Assembly: GCA_964035545.1 (NCBI GenBank)
Contig: OZ037768.1
Coordinates: 20,088,700 to 20,148,699, forward strand
Origin: Bugula neritina
Lineage: Eukaryota; Bryozoa; Gymnolaemata; Cheilostomatida; Bugulidae
Length of the DNA: 60,000 nucleotides
Reading direction: 5' to 3'
Part shown: positions 13,150 through 25,400 of the stretch, one piece after another
Position numbering within the stretch: position 1 is the first letter of the stretch
Layout of the letters: the number at the start of each line of letters is the position of its first letter
Made by a program: the position numbers and the translations under genes
The notes under the pieces: generated by a model
Database searches by the model: none
Seen by the model: only the letters and a program-made list of their open reading frames with translations
What the model was told of the DNA's origin: nothing

Positions 13150-14466
13150 TAGGGGTAACGGGGGCACAACGGTCATAGGGGTACAAAAAGCCGGCCAAAT
13201 TGTGAGAGAACTTATTGACTTAAAGTTGTGATTTTTTTTTCATAAAAAGGTATTGACATAAATATTCAGCCTTTGTAGTTTCAACACTTGTGGAACATAC
13301 ATGTTGAAAAGGCGAGTGGAAAACTGTTTTTACCTACTTTTTGTAAAATTTTTAAGATGTCGTTAAAGCTTTATAACTTTTTACACTCAAAGGCAACAAG
13401 CCTAGATTTTACTGATATTGTTGCCATTGCTTGTCTCTACATTGCTTAACTAGTATAACAGCAAACTCTAAAAAAAATTTTCCTTGAGGCACATTTATGT
13501 TCAATTTGGCCATCCGGGGCACAATGGGCCACGCTGACCGGGGCACAATGGGCCACCTGATTATTGCACCCTGATCACTGTTATTAGTTTGTTTGCCCAA
13601 AAAGTTGGTTGAAATGTTACTAAAATCTATAGATATAGCCATTTCTGACCTTTTTGTAAAATATCAAAGACATCATGGTAAGACTACAAAACTACAAGGT
13701 GAAGCTCCCTTAATATATACATCTGGTGAGGTTAAAGTTATGCTATTTTATACATAATACAAAACACTCTGCTGTTGCTACTAGTAGATAGTCATGATGC
13801 TCATTATACATTATATCATTGAGGGAAGATACATGTATTTGACTAAAATAAATTGTGATTTGCTCATTCGCTCCCCCTCTCCTTTCCGCACTTCAGCCAC
13901 AAACCGAAGCCATGCACCTTAGCTACAGTTCATAGAAAAAAGTCCACTCAAAATTTTGTAGCACATGTTACTAAAGCTTTTTTTCTGATAAAAGTTTTTC
14001 TGAAGTGTAAATAAAAAACATTTTTAGTTCTAAACAGTAATGATAATGGCACAGTAGAACTGAGTGATGTGCGTTTGATTTTGCCTTCCTCTGCTATCCG
14101 TGGTGGCACAAACTGTACAGCTAAAACATGAATTTTGCTTTAGATCTGAAAGAATATGTTTATTTATTTGTAATATTAAATAAATAAAAATCAGATGCAA
14201 CAAAATCTGCAAAGTTTCAATATATTTGTTGTGTCCCACCCAGTGGCCCATTGTACCCCGGTACCGGGGCACAATGGGCCGATTTTTTCGTCATGAAAAT
14301 TTCATTATTCTGAAAGTTGTGAGAGAGATAGAAACAACAAACTGATACCTGTAATAGACAACAGATGCAGCATTAAGACTAGAGATTATTGAACTAGCAA
14401 CTTGAAAAACAGACGAATGAGAGCAAAAAATGCAAAATTCGGCCCGTTGTGCCCCCGTTACCCCTA
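13150..14466. mobile_element. Non-autonomous DNA transposon with GGGGCACAATGGGCC subterminal repeats
   Basis: Terminal inverted repeats match over 23 bp (left TAGGGGTAACGGGGGCACAA..., right its complement at 14444-14466). The flanks allow a TA duplication (or TATA if the element is taken to start at GGGG). Inside, the 15-mer GGGGCACAATGGGCC occurs at 13516-13530, 13540-13554 and 14266-14280, with an inverted near-copy at 14245-14261. No transposase is visible; the small open frames (13409-13642 and 14030-14272, minus) partly translate these repeats. I cannot assign a superfamily; TA flanks fit Tc1/mariner or pogo-like elements. Confidence 0.8.
14245..14280. repeat. Near-perfect 36-bp palindrome
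   Basis: Two inverted copies of GGGGCACAATGGGCC, one with a single change, meet head to head around GGTACC. The result is an almost perfect 36-bp palindrome inside the transposon, close to its right end. Confidence 0.85.
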
Positions 14467-14501
14467 TATATTGAAATATATACAATTTCTCTTTGCATTA
14501 A

Positions 14502-14557
14502 ATAGTTATAGGTTATAGTTATAAGTTATAGTTATAGGTTATAGTTATAAGTTTAAA
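14502..14557. repeat. AGTTATAGGTTAT tandem repeat
   Basis: Four to five units of about 12 bp (TAGTTATAGGTT / TAGTTATAAGTT) start about 35 bp right of the transposon end. Confidence 0.75.
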
Positions 14558-14559
14558 GT

Positions 14560-15934
14560 TAAATAGAGTTGCTAGAATATCATGGAGAGATGTGACCATC
14601 AATACAAAACAATGTTAATTAATTCTAAAATGTTTGATGTTTTATAAATTTAGGCATATAGACAGCTTTGATTCCAGCAGTTGTTACCCCATCAGTTATT
14701 TTTGTTTATAGTGCAATAAAGCTTAATTATAAACATATATACCAACACATTTGAGTGGTCACACATCTGGGTATAAATTACCCATCAAACATCAATCAAG
14801 CCAATAGTCAAAGTGTATCACACTTTTTTGTAAAAAAAAATTGGAAATTAGTTTAAACTTTTAGTCATTGTATTAAAAAATTGGGTTCAAGTTGCTTGGA
14901 CACAATTAGTGATACGATAGCATTCAGTGTGTGTACTTAAGTTTACAGTAGCAATAGTTTTGGAAAATGTGATACACAAATAGATGTGAGGTGATGTTCT
15001 TTGATTTTTATTTTACAATAATTGAGGCATGTGTTCACTGCTGTAAGCAGCTGCCAACACTGCAACAAATTAACTTGTCTTCAATTTTTGCTTATTATAA
15101 ATACAATTATAAATTTACTAGTCATAATATTTCAGTTAATTTGTAAATTCGGACCTACCAGAAAGATTTCATTGCCTGCATTGAATGCACACTAACTGGC
15201 TGTCAGCTTTTTTAAGGTTACCGATTCTACCATTTAATGTCCATGTGCTAATTTACCCATTTACTTTCATCTGAACAGCCAGCCCACCACACTTGCATTA
15301 GCAGATGTAAGTTTCGTAGAAACTCTAGAGTCTGGAGCTAAAAATTTCTTTGAAGGTATTGCTACAATGTAGTAAAAACAATAAGTTATGTGGTTGAATT
15401 GAAATTTTGAGAAGCAATCTAATAGTCATGTTGACTATACTAAAGGCAACTGTGGTACAGGTGCTACCAACTGTAGAATGCCTTTTTATTTTACAGTTTC
15501 ACATACTAATAACTAATGTATCCGGAGAGATGGGCGTAGTCAATGTGTGTTATTATCTGAACTTTAATCCTTTGGGCGTGGTTTAAATACTAAAACGTAT
15601 GTAAACTACCTTGACCTTAGATACATTATATTCTATATATGTAAGTAGTTCTAAGGCACTTTGTACAATGTGAATATCGCTAGATGCATCACTGGTTTGA
15701 GAGTGATTAAGTACAGCATTTTTATACAAATCCCAACTTCAAACCCCAACTCTAAACAAGTGACCCCGAACTCATGCACTCAATGACCACTCACTCGGTG
15801 CTGCTTCATCTCATCCAATTTTCGTGTATGTAGTAAAATTCTGCAACGAGGTTGCACTTGGTTACTCAGTTACTGTGACCGGTGGTACCAATATTAATTA
15901 TTATTAGAAAGTCAGTCAAGTTATAAAAACAAAT
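14560..15934. other. Intergenic sequence upstream of BAP31
   Basis: No gene recognised. A short open stretch at 15280-15372 that follows a good acceptor and ends in TAG is discussed under rejected items. The last few hundred bases should hold the BAP31 promoter; no clear motif seen. Confidence 0.45.
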
Positions 15935-18652
15935 ATGAGCTTTCAATGGACAGTGGTTGCTAGTGTTTTATACACCGAAATTGCAATAATTGTACTTCTA
16001 CTTTTACCTATGATTTCGGCGAAAAGGTAACAGTAACACTGAAACTTACTTAAACTTAAAGTTAATCTTAATTAATGTTATACTTTATTACTTGACGTTG
16101 ATCTTGTACTTGTAATTATTCAATTAATGACAATGGCAATGACTCGAGTTTAAAGCTAAAGTCAAGTTAAAGTTGAGAGTCAAAGTCAAATCAACATTCC
16201 ACAAATAAATATAATATTAAATTTAATCATAATGATAATGTAAATGATATTTATATTAAATTAATATTATAATTATCATTATGATTATCATTTTTGCAAC
16301 ATTTTTATTTCATTTTGATTGTTATTGTGGCACTGAGTCACTTTCAGTAGCTGCTACTAGATTTAATATTATGATTGTCATGATCATGACATATTTATAA
16401 TTGATGTGATTAACTTTCACTTATAGTTTTTGTAGTACCGGTACTAGTAGTATTGCCTATTTACTCATTCTGTTTTTATTCAGTATTCTGCTTCTAACAT
16501 TTTGACTTACTAACAATCTCTAAGTGACTTACTCTTAGAATTAGAGTTGGCGACTCAATGCTAACTGTCCAAGTAAGCAATTTATCTCACCTTCAGGCTT
16601 CACCTAATAGTTTCCTATTCACATTGAGGCTGCCTACTGCTGATGTCATCCTCAATCTATACCTTCTCTTGTCATATTCTGGTCATTTCCTCTCTTTGAA
16701 TGTCTCTTACATGCACACATAGTCTGTATAACAAGGGGATTACTATTATTGATAAATTTCAAGTGGTGATATCAAATAATTATAGTAAATGCTTGTTGCA
16801 ATAAAATATAAAGCAACTGAATTTTGAATATCATTTAGATAAATTTCACAAATGAATATTAACCAGACTGTGTCAATATTACCATGATTATAATGGTTTA
16901 AAATCTTTAGTTATTCTATTTATTATTGTGACTATATTTCTGATTTAAGACCATTGCGCAAGTGATTATATTGTTATTCATGATAATGTAGAAGTACTGT
17001 AAGGGTGCAAACCCTTATTGCGACTCAAGCTTCATAGCTTGTCGTAAGAATTGACTTATTGCAACTTCAATAGTTTCATCACTTTGTTTTTTACATTGTA
17101 AAACACTAATGTTGAATGTAGGAAGTTTTATATGAGGCTAATGACAAAAACTGTTTGTAGATGGAAAATGGTGCTGCAATGCAACTGGTTCCAGTCCACA
17201 AGTGCCTATGTAAAGTCTGGTTATAATATTTTGGTGCTGTTGCTACTAATTTGTCTTTTTGGTAAGTCTGAGATTGGATGCTATTATTCAAGTATGTATC
17301 TGAACTTTTTTTAGAAAAATATTTATGCAATTCATGATCTGCAACAATATTTTATGACGGCAGGTAAATTAATAATGGATGTTAAATATTTAGAAAGACA
17401 CCAGCATTATTAGTTTTTATAGTTGAAATCGCCTTATTTGTAGTGTTTTTGTGCATTAGACTCAGTGAGAGAAATGAACAAATATAGTTCCTCAACCAAA
17501 GCTGATAGCTCTATGAGTAACCCTGTGTCGGCATTGGAACATATCTACATGAAATTATTCCGGGCTCAAAGGAACTTCTACATTGCAAGTTTTACTCTCC
17601 TTCTGTGGTTGTATGTTCTATCTCGTATATTCTCTATAACTATCACATTTAGTAAATAATTTTGCACAGAAATTCCATCTGACTCTGTTTGATTGTGATG
17701 TCTAGGAGTATGTTCCTTATATTTCATTATTAGTGTTTGAAAGTTATATAATTGTAATTTGAAAACTCAAATTCTTATGACTAGGTTGCATTAGGTTTTT
17801 AAAATATATAAAATCTGTGGTTGAGAAATAAACATATAATTTGTACAATGACCATTTTAGCCATGTAAAGTATATTTTGGATGCTTACAGTACTGATATT
17901 TTGTTTTAGCGTAATTCGTCGATTAGTAACTCTAATAGTTGCTCAGGCTTCAAGTACAGAGGAATTGGAAAGTTTAGATAATGTCAACTCTGAGCTGAAA
18001 AAGGTACTACTATAATCCTATCAATAAAATGATTAGTCAACGTGATAACTGTAAAATAGTGCATAATTTAGATGCATTCTAGGCGAAACAAGTTAGCTGT
18101 ACGATGCAGTGACCATGCAGAAATATCTGCTAATAGAAATAGTTGTCTTGTTGATTTGCTGAAGTGTGTTGGAGTTGAGATGCTAAGAGGAATTTCGCAA
18201 GGGCTAGGGGAAGCCATCATTGTAGAACTTGAAGCTTAATTTGCATAATAAATTTGCTTTTGATGGCATACCTAAGCAATATAAATTGATCAACCAGTTT
18301 GCTACAACCCTGGTCTTACGTAGATCATTCATGTCTTTAGAAAAATGAGAATCTTACCGAGTCTGTTACCAAGCTTAACCAACGATTAATAGACTTCAAT
18401 GAGCATAGCATGACAGGAGAGCAAGAAAGCAGACTGCTGGAACTACAGACAGCATATAATGATTTGAAGACGCAGTTAGAGCAGACCCAACAGGCAAGGC
18501 TGTGATAACAATTGTCTTGAAAGCTCTCATCACAATAATGCTCTGAATTTTCCGTTAGACACATTGCCTTGTAAAGTCCTAATGTCCATGCTTCATAACT
18601 GTATATATTAATATTGCAGGCTTCACCAGGGAATGGAGAAGTAGAATTATAA
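15935..18652 (+). CDS. BCAP31: B-cell receptor-associated protein 31 homologue (BAP31)
   Basis: Exons are 15935-16026, 17161-17261, 17460-17610, 17910-18003, 18341-18493 and possibly 18620-18652, giving about 207 aa (human 246). BAP31 is a three-pass ER membrane protein that acts in export and quality control of membrane proteins. It begins MSFQWTVVASVLYTE (human MSLQWTAVATFLYAE). The second helix is followed by DSVREMNKY, the family block EHIYMKLFRAQRNFYIASFTLLL, then FVIRRLVTLI and a coiled coil (NENLTESVTKLNQRL...LLELQTAYNDLKTQLEQ). The last junction needs a GC-AG intron (CAG|GCAAGG). If it is not spliced, translation ends at 18505 after ARL. Neither version ends in the KKxx retrieval signal of vertebrate BAP31. 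Intron 1 contains an AT-rich inverted repeat (16225-16286). Confidence 0.9.
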
Positions 18653-18659
18653 AAGAACA

Positions 18660-19338
18660 AAGCAAAGTCAGCATGTACTTTATATTACTGTTAATTTGGT
18701 TGGCTCAGCTAGTCTGTATTACATGACAAAAATATCTATCCCTTTCTCTATTTTCAAACTTTGCTTTCTTTCATTTTTGTTGGGAAATTTTTTTAATACT
18801 CAGCATAAAGCATTTATTATTAATTTATTATATCATCAACTCACATCTACATAATATATATTCTGTACATTATCAAATCAACTCTATAAATTAGAGTCTA
18901 TTTTGATGAGCATTGTTTTGTATGTAAAACTCATAATTCTAACCAATATTTTTTTCGAATTTAGTTGTCATTTTCTTTCATCAACCCATGCTTGAGGCTT
19001 TCTGTTGCAGTCTATTTAGAAAAAACTTCTGTGCATCTATGAATCTAAAAATATAGAAATAGTAGTAAGACACCTGACCTAGAGGTTAATGTATAAATGT
19101 TTATGCTGTTCATAAATATGCAGCACTCAGAACCTTAATTTTTACAAAACCTAAGGCTTGCATGCTCGTAATGATATATGAAAAACTTTCATTAGGAAAG
19201 AGGGGAACCTACTAGATTTATTTAACATTTATCATCAATGTCTAATTATCAAATGCGCTGAAATCAAGAGAGAACTTAGCTATCCATCAGAATGTTACAC
19301 TTTTTATTAAACAAATGGATTGCATACTTTTTAAATAT
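18660..19338. other. Intergenic sequence between the convergent BAP31 and TIM8 genes
   Basis: AT-rich. I see no exon, repeat family or RNA gene in it. Confidence 0.5.
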
Positions 19339-19885
19339 TTAATTACGCTGCCACATGTATGTTACTTGGAAAAGTTTTTGCAGCCTTCGACAATAGAGTT
19401 GGGAATACTCTTGACTCAGAGTTTTGATATAATTTAATAATGTCACTATAATTATACAAATATTCCAATGGAAATACCTGCCAACGCAGTTGGTCATACA
19501 ACTTTCAGTCCAACTGTCCATTGATGAGCCAGGTTTACTAACACACTTATCAAAACAGACATTACTGATTTTCAGAATTCCTTCTTGTAACATCACCTGG
19601 AAAAATCAATTCATCTTAGTAACAGATACACATATTGTGAAATCGTAATATTCACCTCCATTCTGAAGTACATATGGAAAAAAATACTTGAACAACGAAG
19701 TTTAATTTATTTTGCTATCTTTCTAATGAGATATACTTTAAACTTCACTTATATCTAACAACATTGTTCTGAAAAGCTTGAATTAGTAGGTTACCAGTAC
19801 CCCATTAATTTTAGTAACCTACCTTTTGTTGCTGTACTTGAGCAAACTTAGTCATCTCACTGTCCAAACCAAGCTCATCCGCCAT
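19339..19885 (-). CDS. TIMM8: Mitochondrial small Tim chaperone, Tim8-like
   Basis: Exons on the minus strand are 19885-19823, 19596-19478 and 19414-19339, giving 85 aa, the usual size for small Tim proteins. These act as hexameric chaperones with Tim13 in the intermembrane space, escorting hydrophobic precursors to the inner membrane. The twin CX3C motif is present: CFDKC and CMTNC, separated by VSKPGSSMDSWTES, where KPG and D are family signatures. The N-terminus MADELGLDSEMTKFAQVQQQK resembles Tim8 more than Tim13. The last intron (63 bp) is very short, a multiple of three and free of stops, so the unspliced transcript would also be open (106 aa) and would keep an Arg-Tyr pair after the last cysteine motif. 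Tim8 is favoured over Tim13 but not certain. Confidence 0.82.
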
Positions 19886-19996
19886 ATCGAGTTTCAATAT
19901 AGGTAATCCTGCAATAAAGGTAATCCTACCACAATAAACTACATATTTAAAAGCTTGTAACTCATTAATAAGATGGCTATATAATTTTATTATCAA

Positions 19997-20638
19997 CTGA
20001 TTTAATTTTAAATAATACTGAAAATTTAGTAATGAAACAGAAAAAGCGGATAAGAATTAGGATTGTTAAAAAGATAATAAGTAGTCCAGGCTTTTATTTT
20101 TTATATAATTATATATTGATATTCAGCCTAAGAGCAAGAGTAAGTATTAAGTATCAACCTCAAGTAAGTGTCTGAACATTCTGCATGTAGCAAAAGCCAT
20201 ATTTATATTAATTATTACAATAAATAGATAAGCTTATGGAAGTGCATTTGGCAAGAAGATGATATAGCACCTGAGCTTCATGTACATTCATATGCTAAGG
20301 TTGGCTTAAAATAACACTAACACCAACAGCTTAAGTCTTAAAGTTAAAATAAACAACTTCAAAATCAATTTATTCAAAAATTGACATGTTAGTTGTTACT
20401 ACGATAATTAATATACTCGTAGTCATACGCATGAAAACACAGCAACATAACATCAACGTTAATCATGCTTTTTATTTTACTAAGAAAAGAAGAGTTAATA
20501 AACAGAGTTATCATAAATAATTATTATCATTATGAATCTAATTTTCATTTTGATTTTACTTTCTAGGCAACCTTGCCTGCAACAACCTTGACATAAAGTA
20601 GCTCTATTGAGCGTGGACCACTGAGCTGGAAAAGATAA
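19997..20638. other. Intergenic sequence upstream of TIM8
   Basis: AT-rich; no gene or repeat recognised. The part nearest 19997 is the presumed TIM8 promoter. Confidence 0.4.
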
Positions 20639-20710
20639 TAGCTTATTCACACGATCAACGAATTGGACGAATAGCGGACCAAAATGGCACAACGAATACA
20701 AATTTTGTTA

Positions 20711-20814
20711 GTTTTGGATCACGTGATCGAGCAATTGCGTCAATTGCGCCAAACTAGCGTTCTTTGATTGGTCTGACAGCAGAAAAGTTTGTTCGTTTTG
20801 GATCACGTGATCGA
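20711..20814. repeat. Direct repeat of GTTTTGGATCACGTGATCGA
   Basis: The 20-mer occurs at 20711-20730 and 20795-20814 inside the MITE. Each copy contains a 12-bp palindrome with the E-box CACGTG. Confidence 0.9.
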
Positions 20815-21670
20815 CTTTTCACAGTTTCGTCGGAACCTGACCCAGCTAGGTTTCAGCTGACGAATTTTATCTGATCGCACATCATTGGCTTATTTCAAAA
20901 AGCAAAAAGCGCGGGCATAATTCACATGGCAAACATTGCGGCATTGTAACTAAACTAAATAATTAATATTTTAGTAATATTAATAATAATAATTGCTAAT
21001 TAATTAAAACGAGCAAATTTGTAAGAAGCATATTATTTTGCTAGTCAGCAGCATTTTAAAATTATTTCAAGCAGTTTTTATGACGGAAGTACGTTTTTTT
21101 TATAGAAATCATCATAGCTTGACCACCTGCACTGTATCAGTATGATCCTTGTGATCCTGAATACAAAGATGCACGTAAATAACTGAGTTGATGTGCACAA
21201 TGAGTAGCAGTGACTTGAAAAAAAGTTAAAATGTAGTTAAATTGAAACTGATGCAACTGAATCATTTCACCTATAGTAGACACTACCAACTTCTATTTTA
21301 TTTTATAATTGTTCCAGCTGAAACATATTAGCTATAGTTCTTTCATAGAAAAACTACTATAAAACAGGTCATTTAATTTTTTATTTAGCAACAATAAAAA
21401 ATATAAGTAGAATAAGTCATGAAGGGCTACGAAAAAATAAATAATCAGTTTGAGTTTGATATAAAAGCACGACTACGGCATTGCAGTTTTACGTGTCATT
21501 TTCATTTCCTTTTCACAGTCCAACTGTTGTTAAACATAAATCTACTATATCCTTAGGTTTTGTTTAGCTAATAAATTTGTCATGATTTAAATGTTTCATA
21601 TTTAATTATAATTATTTTTACTTAGTTATCGCTAAATTTAACTAGTCACAACTTTGCTAGTAAAAGCACT

Positions 21671-21683
21671 GTTGCTAAGCAAC
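21671..21683. promoter_or_regulatory. X-box-like palindrome inside the MITE
   Basis: GTTGCTAAGCAAC, the same 13-mer as in the FOXJ1-IFT25 promoter region, lies near the right end of the MITE. Rab34, a ciliary gene, begins downstream of it on the other strand, but the site is at that gene's 3' side. Activity is unknown. Confidence 0.35.
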
Positions 21684-21788
21684 TATACACCGCTACTGCA
21701 GTTAGCGCGACAAAGAGGTGCGATGTTTGTTAGTTGGGCATTCGTCGGACTCAACGAACAAAAAACGTCGTGTGTGAATAAGCTATAA

Positions 21789-22477
21789 TATTATTATTGA
21801 GTTCGATGGCGTGGACCTTCAACTTTTTTGGTTGTTGCGCTATACACAGCGATCGTGCCAACTTTTCTTTGCTTGAAAGTTCTTGAAATATTTTGTCCAA
21901 TAGCAGAGTGATTTATTAATCCTTTGTCCAATAGGAACATCTACTGTCAAACCTACAAAAACTTACTGTATGGTTCTATAAGCAGCTCGCAGTTGGTGGT
22001 GAATGAGTGCATTAGTTTAGAGTTAGGGACATAACTCCAAACGTCAGACCCCCCCCAACACAAGCAGTGAAATCTGTGAACCATTATAAATTTTTTAAAA
22101 CATTTATAATATTTTATTAGCATTACAAAATATAAATTGTTAAATTAGGTGCTTCTAAAAACAGTTTTTCATGCAACATAGGTATTAAGTGCAGGGTAAG
22201 AATAATATGTATAAAATTATAAATGTACTTTCTAAGCAATAAAAATTTGCACATTAAGTGACTTTATAAAATGGGCTACAACAAGTTTGCACATGTTAAT
22301 AAATATTAAACCAAATTTGTAGCAACAATATTAATATAATATGCAAAAATGAGTATGTGAAAAATGCAGAATATTTGTATAGGCAGATTTTACCATCTGC
22401 TTTCTACATGCAAACTACTAGACTTCGACAGATTTAAGCACAAAAAATAATAGAAATAGATACATATACTATTTTCT
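21789..22477. other. 3' flank of the Rab34-like gene
   Basis: AT-rich sequence without a recognised gene; it probably includes the 3' UTR of the Rab34-like gene on the minus strand. Confidence 0.4.
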
Positions 22478-25400
22478 TTAGATTTGACAAATTCTTTTCT
22501 TTCTCTTTTCATATAAATCTGCACTCTTTTTCACTTCTAAAGTAAACAAGATTACAAAGTTTAAACAAAAACTCTTGTTAGCTGCTTCTGTCAGTGTGTG
22601 TATTAGTACTAACACGTTCATACCATTAAGCATAAGTTGGAACAACTAGTAGAAGAAAATTCAATTCATCTTTAGAGTTATCTGCTCTCCATATCATCAT
22701 TGCATGTACAGTACACAAACATTTAAATATAAGCAGAGAATCACTTTGGAGCCGAAACCTAGCCTGAAATCTAGTTTAATAATCAAACAAGGGAGATTAT
22801 TTCTACAAGACAGTTCCATTTGCAAAAGGTTAAACTTTTATAATACAAATTAGTATAGAAAAAGTAATGTCGCCTTTTAAATAAGCTTAAAAACTTTACA
22901 AACCTTGAAAGGGCAAAAATTAATATTTTTATTATAAGTTATAGCAGTAGTTGACAAGGTTTTATATTGACAGTAGAAACAACTTTTGGCATTTAATAAA
23001 CGTACTTAGATTGTTTCCGATCGATTTAGCAGCCAAGTTTCCTCTCTCTTCCATCTCTTGCTTCACCATTTGATTGAAAGTCAATGCAACCACCCTGAAC
23101 ACAATCTCTCTGATATTCTCCCCTAGAACAGATTTGAAAGCAATCACAACTATAGATCATAAAATAACCATCTTACTGAACATTAGTAACTAGAAATTGG
23201 TCAATTAAGTTTCAATCTGCTTTGATAAAAAGATGGTATAATGCATGTGTATTTTGTCAACCAATGAACTTCATTTTGATGATTCACACCAATTCAAATG
23301 GAAAGGCGGAAGGGGGTCTGCTGATCACCCCAACAATTTACTCAAAAATAACTGAAAAACTCGAGCTTTATAATTCCTGCATGTAATAATAATACAATAT
23401 GGTTGAAAGATCCACTATCCCTAATCAACTCAGACACCACATTGAATCTATTTTCTCAATCTTGATTTTTCCCTTCTTTTGTGATATGCTACATGTATCC
23501 CATTTTGATAGAAATAGTGTTAGCTTGATTTAATGATATAGAAACCAGTCTATGCTGAGAATTGCACATAGGTCTACATAAATAACAGTTATTTGGAGTA
23601 ATTAGAAACAGTTATTCTTACAAAGACAGACCTTATTTCTACTATATAACAGACACAGTTAACTGTTTCTTACCTGTTTTAGATGAGGTTGGCCAATACT
23701 CAGCTCCGATCTCTTCGGCTAATCTCCTGGCATCAGTCTCCGTACTCTCATATGCTGCCGGTGACTGCAAATTGTGACAGCATGTCATGAACTTCTATCA
23801 TTGCATTGCTTATACTGTGTTTATATGCAATATATTATAGCAAAATTTGCACATAAAATCATTATATATATTTGTTTGTAGTTAAGTAAGAAACTCACAG
23901 TAAAAAACATATTTTCAGTAATTACAACAAACTAATATTATTATAAAAGGCAAGTCAGCAAATAAAACTGCTTGAACTTTACACTCAGCAATACGATGTT
24001 TTGAGCTGTTGATCATCCAAAGTCTGACTGACCTAATAAACAGTATATAATTGATAATTCTCACCAGCATATCTTTTTTCATTCCGACTAGGATGACTAC
24101 GGGATTTTCTGCGGCACTGAATGCTTCTTTATACCAGTTCCGGGCAGACACTAGTGTGTTGATATCCGACAAGTCAAATGCCACGATCACCGCTGACAAA
24201 CAAATTGTACCATTATAACACTTGACAGCTAAGAGATTCGACAATGTTTTAATAACTTTTTACAGCTAAAGTGTAGGTTATAAATAAACTGAGAGTTATA
24301 ATAACTACATGATCATGCTAAAAATAATCTGTATTATAACTTTTTTCCTTCTCTAGCAGTGATGACAGGCAGCCACAAGCACAGCCCAATGTACCTAAAA
24401 TTCCATCTAATGAGGTAGGGGCATACTACTCAGCCTCCCATCTTTACAGAAACATATAACTTTGGTGCCATATGGCTACAGCTTTACTACAGAGAAAGCT
24501 CATTTCAAATAGCTATAAATTAATACATTATACAACTGTAATCAAATGACTTCGCTTGATCAACTTTAATTACTCATTCGAAAAGATGAATTACCATTAG
24601 CTCCTCTGTAGTAAGATGCTGCAATGCATTTGAACCTCTCTTGTCCGGCAGTGTCCCACCTGTATGAATAAAGATTTAGTGTGAGCTGCTAAAGTAGAAA
24701 CATTAAAATATGTGTCAAAATCCAGTCTGTATAAGGAACATAAAGCTTAGCTAATAATCACGCAATCATGTATAACTTATGTTTGCAAAACAATTTTAGG
24801 CAGTTTTTCCAAGTTCATACAAATACTTGGTGAGAAATTTGGCAGAAAGCCTCTTAGCATTATTATTGTATGCACATACTTTCTTAACATTACAACCCAA
24901 GAATCTCTACATTTACATCAGTACAAGTAAATAAATTATTCCACTTACAACTGCAAGGTAAAAGGCATAGAGAGAATACTGAACTTCTCAACTTCAAAAT
25001 CTACACCAATAGTTGCTTTGTATTCTCTGTCAAACACATTGTGACAAAATCTAAAAGAGAATTTACAATAATTTGAGCATAATATATCAAACATAATCAC
25101 ATATATTATTCCTTACAACAAATATCAAATATGCAGACTATTGCTTTATTCTGTTTACATTAATTTAATGTAAAAAGTAGAAGTGAAAATACCTGTTGAC
25201 TAGTGATGTTTTTCCAACGGCTACATCTCCAACTACTACAGCTTTGCATAGCTTCACACTAAAATGTTAGACATGTACGCATATATGTATTACTACACAA
25301 TGTTGTCTAAATCAACTTCCGGCTCATGTGACAGATCAAAGTTTTTATGAGTCTTGGATTTATATGATGATCTTGTTGTTTTAATGCTTTTAAAACCAAT

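Larger units (their letters stand above)
20639..21785. mobile_element. PIF/Harbinger-like MITE
   Basis: Ends are inverted copies of TAGCTTATTCACAC, flanked by the 3-bp duplication TAA (20636-20638 and 21786-21788), which fits the TWA target of PIF/Harbinger elements. Similarity of the two ends continues imperfectly for another 30 bp or so. There is no transposase. It contains two direct 20-bp repeats with a GATCACGTGATC palindrome and a perfect X-box sequence. Confidence 0.8.

Noticed and set aside
15280-15372. Possible terminal exon (reads ...LALADVSFVETLESGAKNFF... then stop) after a good acceptor
   Set aside because: About 30 codons, no matching upstream exon, no family I recognise; could be chance.
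16225-16286. AT-rich inverted repeat (15-bp arms) in BAP31 intron 1
   Set aside because: Real symmetry, but low-complexity AT sequence where such repeats arise often; no target duplications seen.
18083-18238. Open frame of about 52 codons inside BAP31 intron 4
   Set aside because: Exons 4 and 5 join directly in phase; including it would break the frame and it shows no coiled-coil character.
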